Origin: Colocasia esculenta
Taxonomy: Eukaryota; Streptophyta; Magnoliopsida; Alismatales; Araceae
DNA length: 64,000 bases
Assembly: GCA_014218235.1 (NCBI GenBank)
Contig: CM024753.1
Span: forward strand, 178,102,348 to 178,166,347
Direction: 5' to 3'
Positions 20,687 to 31,205 of this stretch are shown in pieces. How positions within the stretch are numbered: the stretch's first letter is position 1; every line of letters starts with the position of its first letter. The notes under the pieces are model-generated. The model was given only the letters and a program-made list of their open reading frames with translations. It had not been told where the DNA came from and did no database searches. The position numbers and the translations under genes were made by a program.

Positions 20687-22354
20687 TTGCATGCTCTCCT
20701 CCGATCTCCAAAAAAAAATGTCCACTTTCAAATGCACGTTGAGGTCGAGGAGCCGGCATACGTCCTGCACTCTGCTGATCAGGGGCACCCCTCGACTGAG
20801 GGTCCCCCTCCTGCTCCTTCATTAGGAGCCATTCTCTTCGAGGACACCATGTCCTCCCCCAGTCCTGTAGAGTCGTCTAGTTTAGGAGAGTCTAGGGTAG
20901 GTGAGTCTAGAGTTAAGATAGATAGGCCTAGGATAGAGAGTCAGGTCAGCCCGCCATCCGCCAATTCCAAGCACCGTCCTAGGAAGCAGCGGGGAAAAGC
21001 TATTCCCCGGAGATATCTTCAAGAGCTAGCTCGGCGGTGTCAAGCGCTGCTATTGATAGAGGAGTTCACGAGAGAAGCGCTGGTGTTCGAAGAGGTGTTT
21101 GAGCAGGATGGGGTGTTCATAGACGACGGGTTTGGTGTCTACGAAATAATGAATGATGAGGACCCAGTCGATGAAGAGGATAGCGAAGTAGATGACGCTG
21201 CCGAAAAATATGCCAGTGGAGTAAGGAGGTTCGATGAGCCTACAACGGCAGTGGATGAATCTACTAAGGAAGTCAACCTTGGAACAGAAGAAGATCCCAG
21301 GATTGTGATTATCTCAGCAAATCTCCCTCCTGATGAAGAAGAGGAACTGGTGCAAATCCTGAGGGAGTACAAGGACACATTCGCCTGGTCTTACGAGGAC
21401 ATGCCCGGCCTAGACCCCTCACTAGTGGAGCACCGACTGGTACTGAAAGAAGGGGCAAAGGCAATCAAGCAGAAACTCCGAAGGTTCCACCCACTCACAG
21501 CCCTGAAGATGAAGGACGAAGTAGATAAACTCCATAAGGCTAGATTCATCAGGGTAGTGCTTTATCCGAACTGGGTGGCCAATATAGTCCCTGTCATGAA
21601 GAAAGACGGCAAAGTCAGAATCTGCATCGACTTCAGGGATTTGAATAAGGCATGTCCAAAGGACGACTTCCCGCTTCCTCATCTTGATGTGCTTATCGAT
21701 AACACTGCTGGGTATGAGACCCTCTCATTCATGGATGGGTATTCAGGATATAACCAAATCCGTCTATCTCCTGAAGATCAAGAGAAAACATCCTTCACCA
21801 CGCCCTGGGGAACATACTGCTATGTAGTCATGCCGTTTGGGTTAAAGAATGCCGGCGCTACTTATCAGAGGGCGATGATGGCCATTTTCCACGATATGAT
21901 GCACGTTTATGTAGAGGTATACGTGGATGACATCTTGGTGAAGTCAAGAACCAGGAGAGAACACCCCGAAATCCTAGCCAAGGTGTTGCAGAGGTCTAGA
22001 GAGTATCAGCTGAGAATGAATCCGAAAAAATGCGTGTTCGGGGTCTCATCAGGAAAGCTGTTAGGTTTCATAGTTAGTAAGCGGGGCATTGAGATCGATC
22101 CAAACAAGGCCAAGGCAATAGCAGAGATGCCGCCTCCAAAGAACATCGCACAATTAAGAGGGCTAATCGGACGTTTGCAATTCATCAGAAGATTTATCTC
22201 CCAGCATTCGCAAAGATGTCGCCCATTTTATGATCTCTTGAAAGGAGGGGCAAAATTCGAATGGAATGACAAATGCCAAGCAGCCTTCGATGAGCTGAAA
22301 AGTTATCTCATGAATCCCCCAGTCTTACAGCCTCCTGTACCCGGAAACCGCTAA
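20687..22354 (+). pseudogene. Tat-E reverse transcriptase
   Basis: This copies the genomic RNA into cDNA. The 555-codon frame is open. Its first 200 residues are an acidic linker with RFDEPTTAVDE, shared with Tat-C. RT motifs follow: MKKDGKVRICIDFRDLN, PLPHLDVLID, FMDGYSGYNQI, MPFGLKNAGATYQR, catalytic YVDDILVKS, and LLGFIVSKRGIE. All catalytic Asp residues are present. A frameshift at about 22350 separates it from the RNase H. It is among the better-preserved parts of the element. Confidence 0.9.
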
Positions 22355-23271
22355 TCCTGTATCTCTCAGTCATTGAGGACTCCCTAGGAGCTGTCCTGGC
22401 ACAACATGACGAATCTGGGAAAGAAAGGGCAGCATACTACCTCTCTAGGCTCTTCAACCCCGCTGAATCCAAGCTCACCACCGCGGACAAAACTTGTGCC
22501 GCACTCGTGTGGGTAGTCCAAAAGCTCAAGCACTACTTCCTAGCCCACGAGGTCAAGCTGATCTCAAGGATGGATCCACTCCGATATCTTCTTGAAAAGC
22601 CCGTCCTTTCTGATCGGCTGGCACGCTGGCAGAGTTTCCTCTCCCAGTTTGACATATCCTTTGTGGTCCAAAAGGCCGTCAAGGGGTATGCCATCGCCGA
22701 GCATCTAGCCCATCTCCCACTCCCTCACAGCGACTCCCTCCGAGAGGAATTCCCCGATGAGGAACTCTCAGTCATAATCAAAGACCCCTTCTGGTCCCTT
22801 CATTTCGATGGTGCACTCAACTCTCAGGGACGGGGCATTGGAGCCGTGCTGCTTACCCCGGAAGGTATCACCATCCCCTTTGCATATCAACTCACCTTCC
22901 CCGCTACCAACAACATGTCAGAGTATGAGGCTCTCCTTGCTGGTCTCAAGCATGCTTATCTGCTGGGGGCATCGCACCTCAGAATTATAGGAGACTCTCA
23001 GCTCGTCCTGCGGCAGGTGCTCTCAACTTACCGCACTCGTGACCCGAAGCTCAAGCCATATCAAGACCTGGTCACGCTGTTGGCAAGGCAGTTCCGTAAG
23101 CTCATCTACATCCACACTCCTCGTTCCCAAAACATCCTGGCCGACGCTCTGGCGTCGCTAGCCTCATCCCTATCCTTCCCTCTGAGTCGCCGGACTGAGA
23201 CAATCATCGTCCAGCGTCTCGATGTCCCATCTACCCAGACCCTTGGTTTAGCGACCTTAGGGCAACCTTAG
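22355..23271 (+). pseudogene. Tat-E dual RNase H (Ty3 type and archaeal type)
   Basis: The first part (22355-22700) is the native gypsy RNase H, with RAAYYLSR, TCAALVWVVQKLKHYF and RMDPLRYLLEKP. The second (22795-23170) is the extra archaeal-like RNase H that marks the Tat lineage, with FDGALNSQGRGIGAVLL, SEYEALLAGL, GDSQLVLRQV and NILADALASLA. These contain the expected D-E-D-D carboxylates. The frame from 22507 to 23271 is open and the upstream junction is a one-base shift. Confidence 0.88.
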
Positions 23272-23306
23272 AAGAGAGGGCTAGGAAAAGAGGAGCGCAG
23301 CAAGTC

Positions 23307-24603
23307 ATGTTAACTGAGCTCGAGGAGATCCTGAATGAAGAAGAACTGCCATGGTACTTTGAGATAGAGCAGTACTGCAGGGATGGAACATATCCTGAAG
23401 GGGCAAGTGGAGAAGACCGCAGGGCCATCAGAAGAGCCGCCTTAAGGTACACAGTTGTCGGAGAAGTTCTGTACAGGAGAGCCCTTAATGGAGTCCTTTT
23501 AAGGTGCCTTACCGATGACGAAGCTTGGAAGGTGGTGGAAGGGGCCCATGAATGCGGAGGGCACGTCAACAGTCAGATGCTAGCAAAGAAGATCATTAGG
23601 CAGGGCTATTACTGGCCAACCCTAGAGAAGACTGTACCATCTACGTCCGTAGGTGTGTCAAGTGTCAACTCCATGCCGATAAGATCCATGCCCCTTCCTC
23701 CTCACTACACCCACTCTCCACACCATGGCCATTCTCCATGTGGGCTTTCGACATTGTCGGTCCTCTTGGTGATTCTAATGCTCAAACCAAACAAAAGTCA
23801 TTTATCCTAACTGCGACTGAGTATTACACCAAGTGGGCGGAAGCTGAAGCCTTCACAGAAATCAAAGCATCCACGGTGTGCCGCTTCATCATGAGAAACA
23901 TCATCTCGCGGTTCGGAGTGCCAAGCAGCATCGTCACGGACAATGGGCCGCAATTCATCGCACAAGAGCTCCAGGACCTCTGTAAGAAATACAACATCAC
24001 GCTGCATCATTCATCGCCGTATTACCCACAGGGCAATGGCCAAGCTGAAGCAACTAACAAAACCCTTCTTAAAATCCTAAAGAAAACCTGTGAGTCGCAT
24101 AAATTCGCCGACTGGCCAGAGAAGCTAATAGAGGCTCTATGGGCCTACCGCACCTCCGTCCGCACTCCCACGGGACAAACCCCGTACGCTCTCACCTACG
24201 GGATGGAGGCGGTAGTTCCATATGAGATCCTAATTCCTTCACTAAGAGTCCAACTAGACAAGGAACTTAATCTTGATGAACGTCGAGAGGCGTTACTAGT
24301 CCAATTGGAACTCTTAGATGAAAGGCGGCTTATGGCAGCCGACCATGTGCTTTCCTACCAAAGGCGAATCTCAAGGTCTTTTCAAAAGAAGGTAATTGAA
24401 CGAAAATTCCAAGAGGGTGATATGGTCTTGAAACGCATCTTTATCAAACCCGGAGGTCCTAGGTCCAACTGCAACCCAATTGGGAGGGTCCGTACGTTGT
24501 GAGGGAGGTCTACCCTGGAAATGCATATCGCTTAATCAATGCTGAGGGCGTCGAATTATCACATCCGTGGAACGGGCTGTACCTCAAACGTTTCTATCCT
24601 TAG
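23307..24603 (+). pseudogene. Tat-E integrase
   Basis: This inserts cDNA into the chromosome. The H2C2 zinc region begins AHECGGHVNSQMLAKKI and YYWPTLEK near 23547-23625. A frameshift there puts the CVKCQLHADKIH half in another frame. The catalytic core at 23738-24200 keeps all three acidic residues: WAFDIVGPL, VTDNGPQF and QGNGQAEATNKT. The C-terminal region (LLDERRLMAADH, then WEGPYVVREVY and LKRFYP) ends at TAG 24601-24603, with a frameshift near 24475. It converges on the antisense PMD gene. Confidence 0.88.
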
Positions 24604-25404
24604 GCCTATAGGTGTGAGGCCACAACACCTAGATCGGGGAGTAGCCCCATGTTGGGAGTCTAAGATACCTCTCTAATCGCCAAGGGCTGCTCTAAGTTAG
24701 GATTAACACACACGCACACGGCAAGCCCGGATAACTACACTCGGTAGGTGCTGCAATTATGCGGGCCCTACTCTAGCGATGCATCGGTCATTCTCTCCTA
24801 ATCGGTCGAAGTGTAGGGGCAAAAGGGTCGTAAGGGTGAGGTCGTCAACCTACAGCATACCCCGACGAGAGGAAGTCTCAAACAGGGACGGTCAAAATGA
24901 CAAAAGGGCAAAGAAGCAAAGAAACGAAAAGAAAAGAAAATCCATAATACAATAGGGCATGGCAAAGAGTGGCAAAGTCCCCGCGGGACACTAATGAGCC
25001 CGGTCGTACGCATGCCCCAAAGCAAGGCAAGTCCATAGCAAAAGACCATAAAGTCCCTCCACAACAGACCCAATCTCTGAATGGTATGCTGTAGAAGTAG
25101 CCGAACCCAACATCCCTATACCCACACAAGACTTTCCTTAAATAATCTTCCGTTTCTCCCTATAAGGCTGAGTCACCTCTTGGGTGGGGCTTAATTAGTC
25201 GCAGCAGGTAGGTTTTCGAGGCGTTGTCACCCCTTACGCACGTCCTAACTTAGAAAGCCCTATGGCGAGAACCGGAGGTGATCAAGATTCCTAACCAGCG
25301 GCTCGAATCGGTTTAAGTATTGTGGCTCGAAGATGCGAGTACCTTCCGTCTCGCGTGTCTTATTTTAGGAAGGGCCAACGCCGGCTTTAGGCGCTAACGA
25401 AAAC
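24604..25404. other. Tat-E intergenic region after integrase
   Basis: The region between the convergent pol and PMD genes. No conserved frame was seen. It begins with sequence typical of the Tat pol 3' end and becomes A-rich toward the repeat array. Confidence 0.5.
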
Positions 25405-25770
25405 CCAAAAAAAAATCAAATATTTCCAAAACCCCAAAAATCAGATATTTCCAAAAACCCCAAAAAAATCAGATATTTTCAAAAACCCCAAAAAATCAGA
25501 TATTTCCAAAAACCCCTAAAAAATCAGATATTTCCAAAACCCCAAAAAAAATCAGATATTTCCAAAACCCCAAAAAATCAGATATTTCCAAAATAATAAT
25601 AATAAAAAAAACAGATATTTCCAAAAACCCCAAAAAATCAGATATTTCCAAAATCCCAAAAATCAATATTTCCAAAACTCAAAAATCAAATATTTCCAAA
25701 CTCCAAAAATCAAATATTCCAAAAAAAATCAAATTTTCCAAAACCCTAAAATCAATATTCCAAAATCTCA
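25405..25770. repeat. A-rich tandem array, unit about 22-28 bp
   Basis: About 14 copies of a unit with core AAATCAGATATTTCC joined by AAAACCCCAAAA. Units become shorter and more diverged to the right. The array lies between the convergent polyprotein and PMD gene. ATATTTCC is part of a nearly palindromic GATATTTC core. Confidence 0.85.
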
Positions 25771-26105
25771 AAACATTAATGATTCCAAGTCGTTTGCATA
25801 CATGCATTTCATTTGTTTATTCGCATCTTTTGCCTATTTAATAAGGCTTAGCCCCTTGACGAATTATCAAGGTCGCTCACTCGTCGCATTTTAAGGCAAG
25901 GGCTAAGCCTAAGAACAGATCTGACTTGTTTCGTGGTTGTCTAAGTGTGCAGGACGGAAAAGAAAGCGGCACTCATATCTCACTCGTCACTCTCACTCAG
26001 TCGCAAACCATAAAAACACAAAAGTTCCATTCCATTCATGTACACCATCATGACAAAAGAGAGGAGCAAAAAAGTACAAACCCTCAACCACTCTCCCCCG
26101 TACCC
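25771..26105. other. Non-coding 3' flank of Tat-E PMD gene
   Basis: A/T-rich sequence between the tandem array and the PMD stop codon. It should hold the 3' UTR and poly(A) region of the antisense PMD transcript. No further structure was recognised. Confidence 0.4.
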
Positions 26106-28941
26106 TCAGGCGGGCGGGGAGATGGAGGGGCCATCCCTCTCGGCCCGGTCTCGCTCCCCTCTGGCCCTCTCGCGCCGTCGTCGCTCCTCCTCCTCGTTCC
26201 TCCGCCGTCCGGAGGAACCTGTCAGATAGTGCCCAGCGGACCCGCTCGGGATACCGCTCCGGCTGGTCGCTGACCGGCTGCGCCCGACCAAGGCCAGGGC
26301 CCTCTCCAGACCCCTCATCTCGGATCGCAGCATGTCGCCGCGATGCCTCTCCTCCCCCAGCTGGGTGCGGAGGTCCCCAGCCTCGGCGCGTAGTCGTGCC
26401 GCCTCCTCCGCCTCCTGGCGCCAGCGCGTCGCCTCCGCCGCCTCCTGCTGCCAGCGGGCCGCCGCCTCTCCTCTGGCGCCACCGCGCCACCTCCGCTGCC
26501 TCGGGCGTAGGCGTAGCTCCGCCATCTCCGCCTCCAGCGTGGTCGTCCGTGCCAGGGCGGTCCTCAGCTCCTGCTCCTGAAATATCAGAAAAATCTTGTC
26601 AGAAATCACGAAAGAAGCAAAAAAAATAGGGGCATCTAAATAAGTAACTTACCCGCTCCCGCAGCTGGGCGAGGGCGTCCTCCGCTCGGGCCGCCGCCGC
26701 CGCTAGCTGGCCCTCCAAGAAGGAGCGGCCGGGATCCTCTCGGGAGGAGGAAGCCCCTCCCACCATCTGCTGTGCACGGTCCAGCTCTGCCCGCTGCAAA
26801 AGAAAATATCAAGGGTCAGTCAACCACAGTTAGAAGCAGAAGGGTAGGGTGCAGAGTACTTACCAGCTGATCCACCACCGCCTGGAGGTCGTCCCGCTGC
26901 TGGATGGTGGAATGGAGGATGCCCTCGAGCGAGGAGATCCGCCCCTCGGGGTCAAGCTGCAATCACAAGCCAAGTCAGTCACATAATCAACTAAGAACTC
27001 AAGAAGACTGAAAACAATAAAATACGTACCGGTCGTCGGGACCCCTTGTACACCTGGGCCCCATACTTCTGGGCATATGCCCGGAAGTAGTCCTCGTCGC
27101 TGGCAGCCTCGGAGACCACCTCTCCTTCCCTCGCCGCTCCCAGTCATCCAGCTGCTCTCGGACCCGGACTGTCCAGTCCGTGACCTGCTGGATCCCGCAG
27201 AAGCTCCGGCCCGGCCTCTTCCATGACCTCTGTCGGGTCGGGAACTCCACTACCGCCTGGTGGAGTCCCAGTGTCCGTGCCACTAGCCGGTGGTGGAGCG
27301 GGACCACTGTGTTGAAGCAATGAAGCCAAATGTCCCTACCGAAGTAGGGACGGCCCCGCTCCACCCACGGCTGGGTGGCGTCGTCCTCCCCGACGTAGGG
27401 AGTCCACTGTACCTGCACACCACAAGTAAAGACCTGTCAGTCAATTGTCAAATAAGCAAAGTAAAGAAGAAGGTTAAGGCTAGAAGTACTTACATGTCCG
27501 AAGGGGACGGTGTCCAACGTGTCATGGATGAGCGTCACCTGTCGCCGCAGGGACTGCTCGTCGCGGCAAAACCGCCAGCGCTGCAGGAGAGGTACAGTGC
27601 CGCGTCGCCTTGGCACCCCCCGACCCAGTGAGGGGAGGTGGCAGTACGCCCACACCTGCAAAAGCAAACGATCAGTGCCACAATTAAGACAAGCAGGAAA
27701 AGCAGTAAAGGGTAAAGGTGAGAAGCATACCTGTAACAGTGGGAAGAACCCGGCCACCCCTGTCTCCCTACTAGAGGTGCCCAGGCTGTCAAAAAGGTGG
27801 GCCAGAAGGGCCGCACCCCACGCATAGCTCCCCACCTGGGTCAGATCCTCTAGTAGAGGCAGACACCGACAGCTCACCGGGTCTCCTCGCGTACCCAAGA
27901 TCAACTTCCCGATCACGAGGATCAGGAAGCGCCTCAAGTCGCGGTCTGCTGCCGCTCCCTCCTTCTCCGCCAGTGTTGCTCTGGCATCCGCTGTCAACCA
28001 GGCCATGTACTCCACCTGGCCCTCTCCAGTCTGGTGGCGCGCGTCTTCCACCCCGAGGCTCGCCTGCAGCCTCGTCCTCGGCACCAGGGAGGATCTCTCC
28101 CGCGTCACCTCTAACACCAGAAGCCTCTCCACCATCTCCTGATAGCTGGTATAAGTCACCCCGGTCACCGCCTGGCCATCTACCCTCAGGCCGGTGATCC
28201 GTGCCACGTCCTCCAGTGTGGGGATCATGTGACCCCACGGGAGGAGGAACGCGTGGCACTCCGGGTCCCATCTCTCCTTCAATGCCTGGATGAGCGCCAG
28301 GTCCGGCGTCAACTCATCCAATCTCTAGAAAGGGGCCGAACCCTATCTCCTCCAGCCGGGTCCTCTGGAAATCCGGCAACCCCTGATAGATTGCCCAGAC
28401 AACGGACCACCCCAGCCGGGACCGTAGCTCGCTCTGCAAAACAATCACATAAAACACAAGGATCAGCAAGGGATCAGTAGAACAGCACTCTGTTAAGGTA
28501 GCGACGGGTATATTGTCGCCTTCAGAAGGTGACATCAGAGGAGTCGCCTTCCCCCTGTGAAGGCGACAAGCAGGCTGTCGCCTTCTGAACGCGATGCTTA
28601 GGGCGTCGCGACCTGTCTGGTAATGCGACACCCACCCTGTCGCGTTCACAGACTGGCCGGAAATGGCAAGAATCCGTTTTCCGGCCGTTTCACTTTGGCC
28701 AAAAGGCCCTACATCCCCTCTCATCCACACACATAGGGTTTAGGGCTTGAGACCCTACCTTCTTGGGTCCAATGGGATCGTCCTCGTCCGGCATCATCGC
28801 GGCGACATCCTCCTCCATCGGCACGACCGGGGAAGCCTCCGGGGCCACCGTCGAGGTCCCCTCACCCGGTTGCCGGCGCCGGATGGACTTCCGTTGCCGC
28901 CCCCCGCCATCGCCGCCTTGGCCTTCTCCGCCACCCTCCAT
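26106..28941 (-). pseudogene. Tat-E antisense PMD gene (7 exons)
   Basis: A plant mobile domain protein, a family found both in cellular MAIN/MAIL proteins and in transposons. Exons read from splice sites: 28941-28759, 28433-27731, 27655-27494, 27412-27030, about 26958-26863, about 26793-26654 and about 26579-26106; each intron starts GT and ends AG. Exon 1 is Gly-rich and acidic. Exon 2 carries the hallmark PWGHMIPTLEDVARITGL and SYAWGAALLAHLF; exons 3-4 carry WTPYVGE and ARTLGLHQ. Exons 5-7 encode an Ala/Arg/Glu-rich coiled coil. A one-base shift in exon 2 near 28318 and others in exon 4 make it a relic. The promoter should lie upstream of 28941. The same exon plan is seen in Tat-C. Confidence 0.8.
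28501..28646. repeat. 27-bp dyads in intron 1 of Tat-E PMD gene
   Basis: Five units occur within 150 bp, the first being GCGACG / TGTCGC at 28501-28519 with 7 nt between, then GAAGGTGACA / AGTCGCCTTC, GAAGGCGACA / TGTCGCCTTC (perfect arms, 7-nt spacer), GAACGCGATG / CGTCGCGACC and AATGCGACA / TGTCGCGTT. All keep a 7-nt spacer. Confidence 0.75.
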
Positions 28942-28954
28942 CGACGGTCACCGA

Positions 28955-29105
28955 GGGGAGAGAGAGGGAGATAGGAGAGAGAGAGGAAGGAGATAGGAGA
29001 GAGAGAGAGGAGGAGATGAGAGAGAGAGAGAGAGCTCGCCAGAATTGCCAGATAGAGGGAAAGAAGGAAGGAAGAAGGATTCGAAAAGAGGGAAAGAGGA
29101 AGAAG
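28955..29105. repeat. Purine-rich GAGA tract upstream of PMD gene
   Basis: On the + strand this is nearly pure A/G with GAGAGAGAG runs. On the coding (-) strand it is a C/T-rich leader just upstream of the PMD start codon, a composition common near plant transcription starts. Confidence 0.6.
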
Positions 29106-29147
29106 GGCGCTCGGCCCGAATTCAAACCACCCCGGGACCTGTGAACG

Positions 29148-29270
29148 CGACAAGGTCTATGTCGCCTTCTCTCAGGTGGCGACGATGCTCATGTCGCCTT
29201 CACTTTTCGGGTCGTGACCGTTGACCTGTCGCCTTCTTGGTAGCGACAGGTCTAGCGTCGCCTTCTTAAA
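29148..29270. repeat. 27-bp dyads between Tat-E accessory genes
   Basis: Units at 29157-29175 (GCGACA / TGTCGC), 29189-29207 (GCGACG / TGTCGC) and about 29242-29262 (GCGACA / CGTCGC), each with a 7-nt spacer and CTTC following. The order GAACGCGACAAG, CGCCTTCACTTTT, GACCGTTG is also found in the right-end LTR near 62602-62657. Confidence 0.75.
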
Positions 29271-29437
29271 CCAGTGCTTTTAGCCTCCAAAAAATCAATG
29301 CTCATTGCAATAAATCCAATGCTTACATCAATAACATGTCTCACTCCCCTTACATCAAGCATCAATCTCCTATTACATCAAGCCCACCCCAAGTCCCATC
29401 AAAGCATCAAAAGTGCAATCAAGTCTATCTCTCTAGC

Positions 29438-30859
29438 TCACGGTCCCCTCAGTGGCCGGATCTTCTCATGCTCCAAGAGGTACGCCTGGTACGTTTCCCG
29501 GTCCTCGTCAAGTCTCGGCAGGAGTGCATGGGTAGCGCACGCCCTCCACAAGGCCAGCGCGCTCCGCACGGCCTGCTCATCCTCCGGGTTCCCCAAGCGT
29601 CGCTTCTTCACGGGAGGCAAGTGTGATGGCGGAAGCACTCTCGTCCTCGGCTTCCCGATCTGTAGGTAGCACTGCTGCGGGTTGTAGAGCACGGTCGCCA
29701 TATTCCCTATCAGCTGCAAGTCCAAGCCGTGTCCGTGTGGTAGCCGGATCTCTGCTCCGCGAAGTGCCTCTATGCCCAAAGCAAAGTGTTCCACTGGTAG
29801 GGTGCTGAAGTAAAGGCGTCATGCACTCCTAGTCTTCTTGTCCGCCATCCTGCATAAAACCTTATTGGAGAATTTGGCCACGCCGCCAATAAAGTTCAAA
29901 GGATGGCACCCGAAGATCCAACTGTCGGTGGTGGGGTTGTCTACCGGTTTAAATTTTATCTTCACACCCAACCAACACTCTAGAAGGATCATAGAGCCGT
30001 AAAGGAAGCCTCCCATGGAAGCCGAGGTACGACCCGAGTAAAGGTATGCCAAGACAACGTGAGAGAGTGAAAGTCCTCGCCATACCCCACTAATTGCGCT
30101 AAGGCTAGCATAGTATATGAGGTGATCCCCGGACGGGAAGAGCACCACCCCACATAAGCATATGGCCACGGCCTTTGCGATTTCCCGGTGGTCCACACTC
30201 TTGTCCTTGCACTTGGATATGACCCACTTAGACAATGGCACTAGATGGATGAATTGTGGGCTAATTATGGTGTAGACATCCCCCGGATCGGTCATGAATT
30301 CCCCTAGGATAAACTTCGGGTTAATGGGCTCAACCGTGTAGCTTATGTTTTGCTCGTCCCCGGGTTTGGTCTTGGGAAGAGCAAGGAAGGCCTCGACCTC
30401 CTCTAGAAGGACGGTCGCCTCAAATTTGGGGAAAATAAAAGTATGGGTTTGTGGGTGCCATAATTCTATCAAGGCCGTGATACTATGCCAATCAAAGGAA
30501 ATTTTGTGGTAGTTGTGAGCCGCTATCAAAACCCCACCCAAACCCCACTCTCTTAAGAACCTAATGACATACATGGGTAAGGCTTTGATCATCGGGGCAA
30601 TCCAAGTGAGCTTAGAGTAGCGGCGAGAGCCGGGGAAGAGCTAGGGAAGAAAGGAAAAGAGAGAAAAGAGGAAGAACAAGAACACAAAATTAATGATGAA
30701 ATTCGGAGCATAAAATCATGAAATTGAAAACACCAACCAACTTACCTCTCTCACTTCCTCGCTCCGGCTCAAGTGGTTGGGAACGTCCGTAATCCTCATG
30801 AGAGCTTCAAAGGTCGCCCGAGCACGCTTCGGACCTTCGTAGACCGCCTCCCCACCCAT
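29438..30859 (-). pseudogene. Tat-E antisense accessory gene A (PMD/DUF7745-like)
   Basis: Exon 1 is 30859-30746 (starts MGGEAVYEGP, ends at GTAAGT); exon 2 is 30640-29438 after a TCCCTAG acceptor. The protein carries WHPQTHTFIFPKFE, an EVEAFLALP helix, an ICLCGVVLFPSGD segment and a hydrophobic Gly-rich stretch (SMGGFLYGSMILLECWLG); the C-terminus is Arg-rich. The only visible break is one in-frame TGA at 29819-29821, consistent with C-to-T decay, so it is much better preserved than pol. The WHPxTHTF region resembles plant mobile domain or DUF7745 proteins; the function is unknown. A TATA box lies about 100 bp upstream. It is the same gene as 9614-10290 plus 46661-47368 in Tat-C. Confidence 0.75.
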
Positions 30860-30956
30860 GGGATCAAGGGAGCTCTCTTCATGGCCATGAGAGCTTGCAA
30901 GACTTGAAGAAAAGAAGAGAGAGGTGAGAGCTCCAAATTTGGCCTCTCATCCCCCT

Positions 30957-30964
30957 TATTTATA
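30957..30964 (-). promoter_or_regulatory. TATA box of antisense accessory gene A
   Basis: TATAAATA on the - strand, about 100 bp upstream of the ATG at 30859, in sequence reading CTCTATAAATAAGG. The spacing leaves a plausible 60-80 nt leader. It supports independent transcription of the accessory genes from within the element, opposite to the LTR promoter. Confidence 0.55.
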
Positions 30965-31107
30965 GAGCCATAATACTCCTATTCCTGCTAGGAAAGGGTA
31001 GGGGAGACCCATTAGGAGTAGGACCTTGAGTGGAGAGCAATAGGAGTCCAAGTGTGAGTCAAAACCAAATCATATGCTGAAGACTTTTGAGCTCGGGCTA
31101 AGAAAAC

Positions 31108-31205
31108 TGAGAAAGCGACATATCGACCTGTCGCCTTCAAGGTGGCGACAAGCCTTGTGTCGCCTTCTTCAGTCAAGCATTGCGACAAGCCCTATGTCGC
31201 CTTCT
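31108..31205. repeat. 27-bp dyads upstream of accessory gene A in Tat-E
   Basis: Three units: GCGACA / TGTCGC with 8 nt, GGCGACA / TGTCGCC with 7 nt, and GCGACA / TGTCGC with 7 nt, each followed by CTTC. They lie about 150-250 bp upstream of the TATA box of accessory gene A. Confidence 0.7.

Noticed and set aside
26106..28941. A host MAIN/MAIL-type gene or a Mutator-like transposon with PMD
   Set aside because: The gene sits between Tat pol and its 3' LTR, no terminal inverted repeats were seen, and a second Tat element has the same gene at the same place. It is element cargo.
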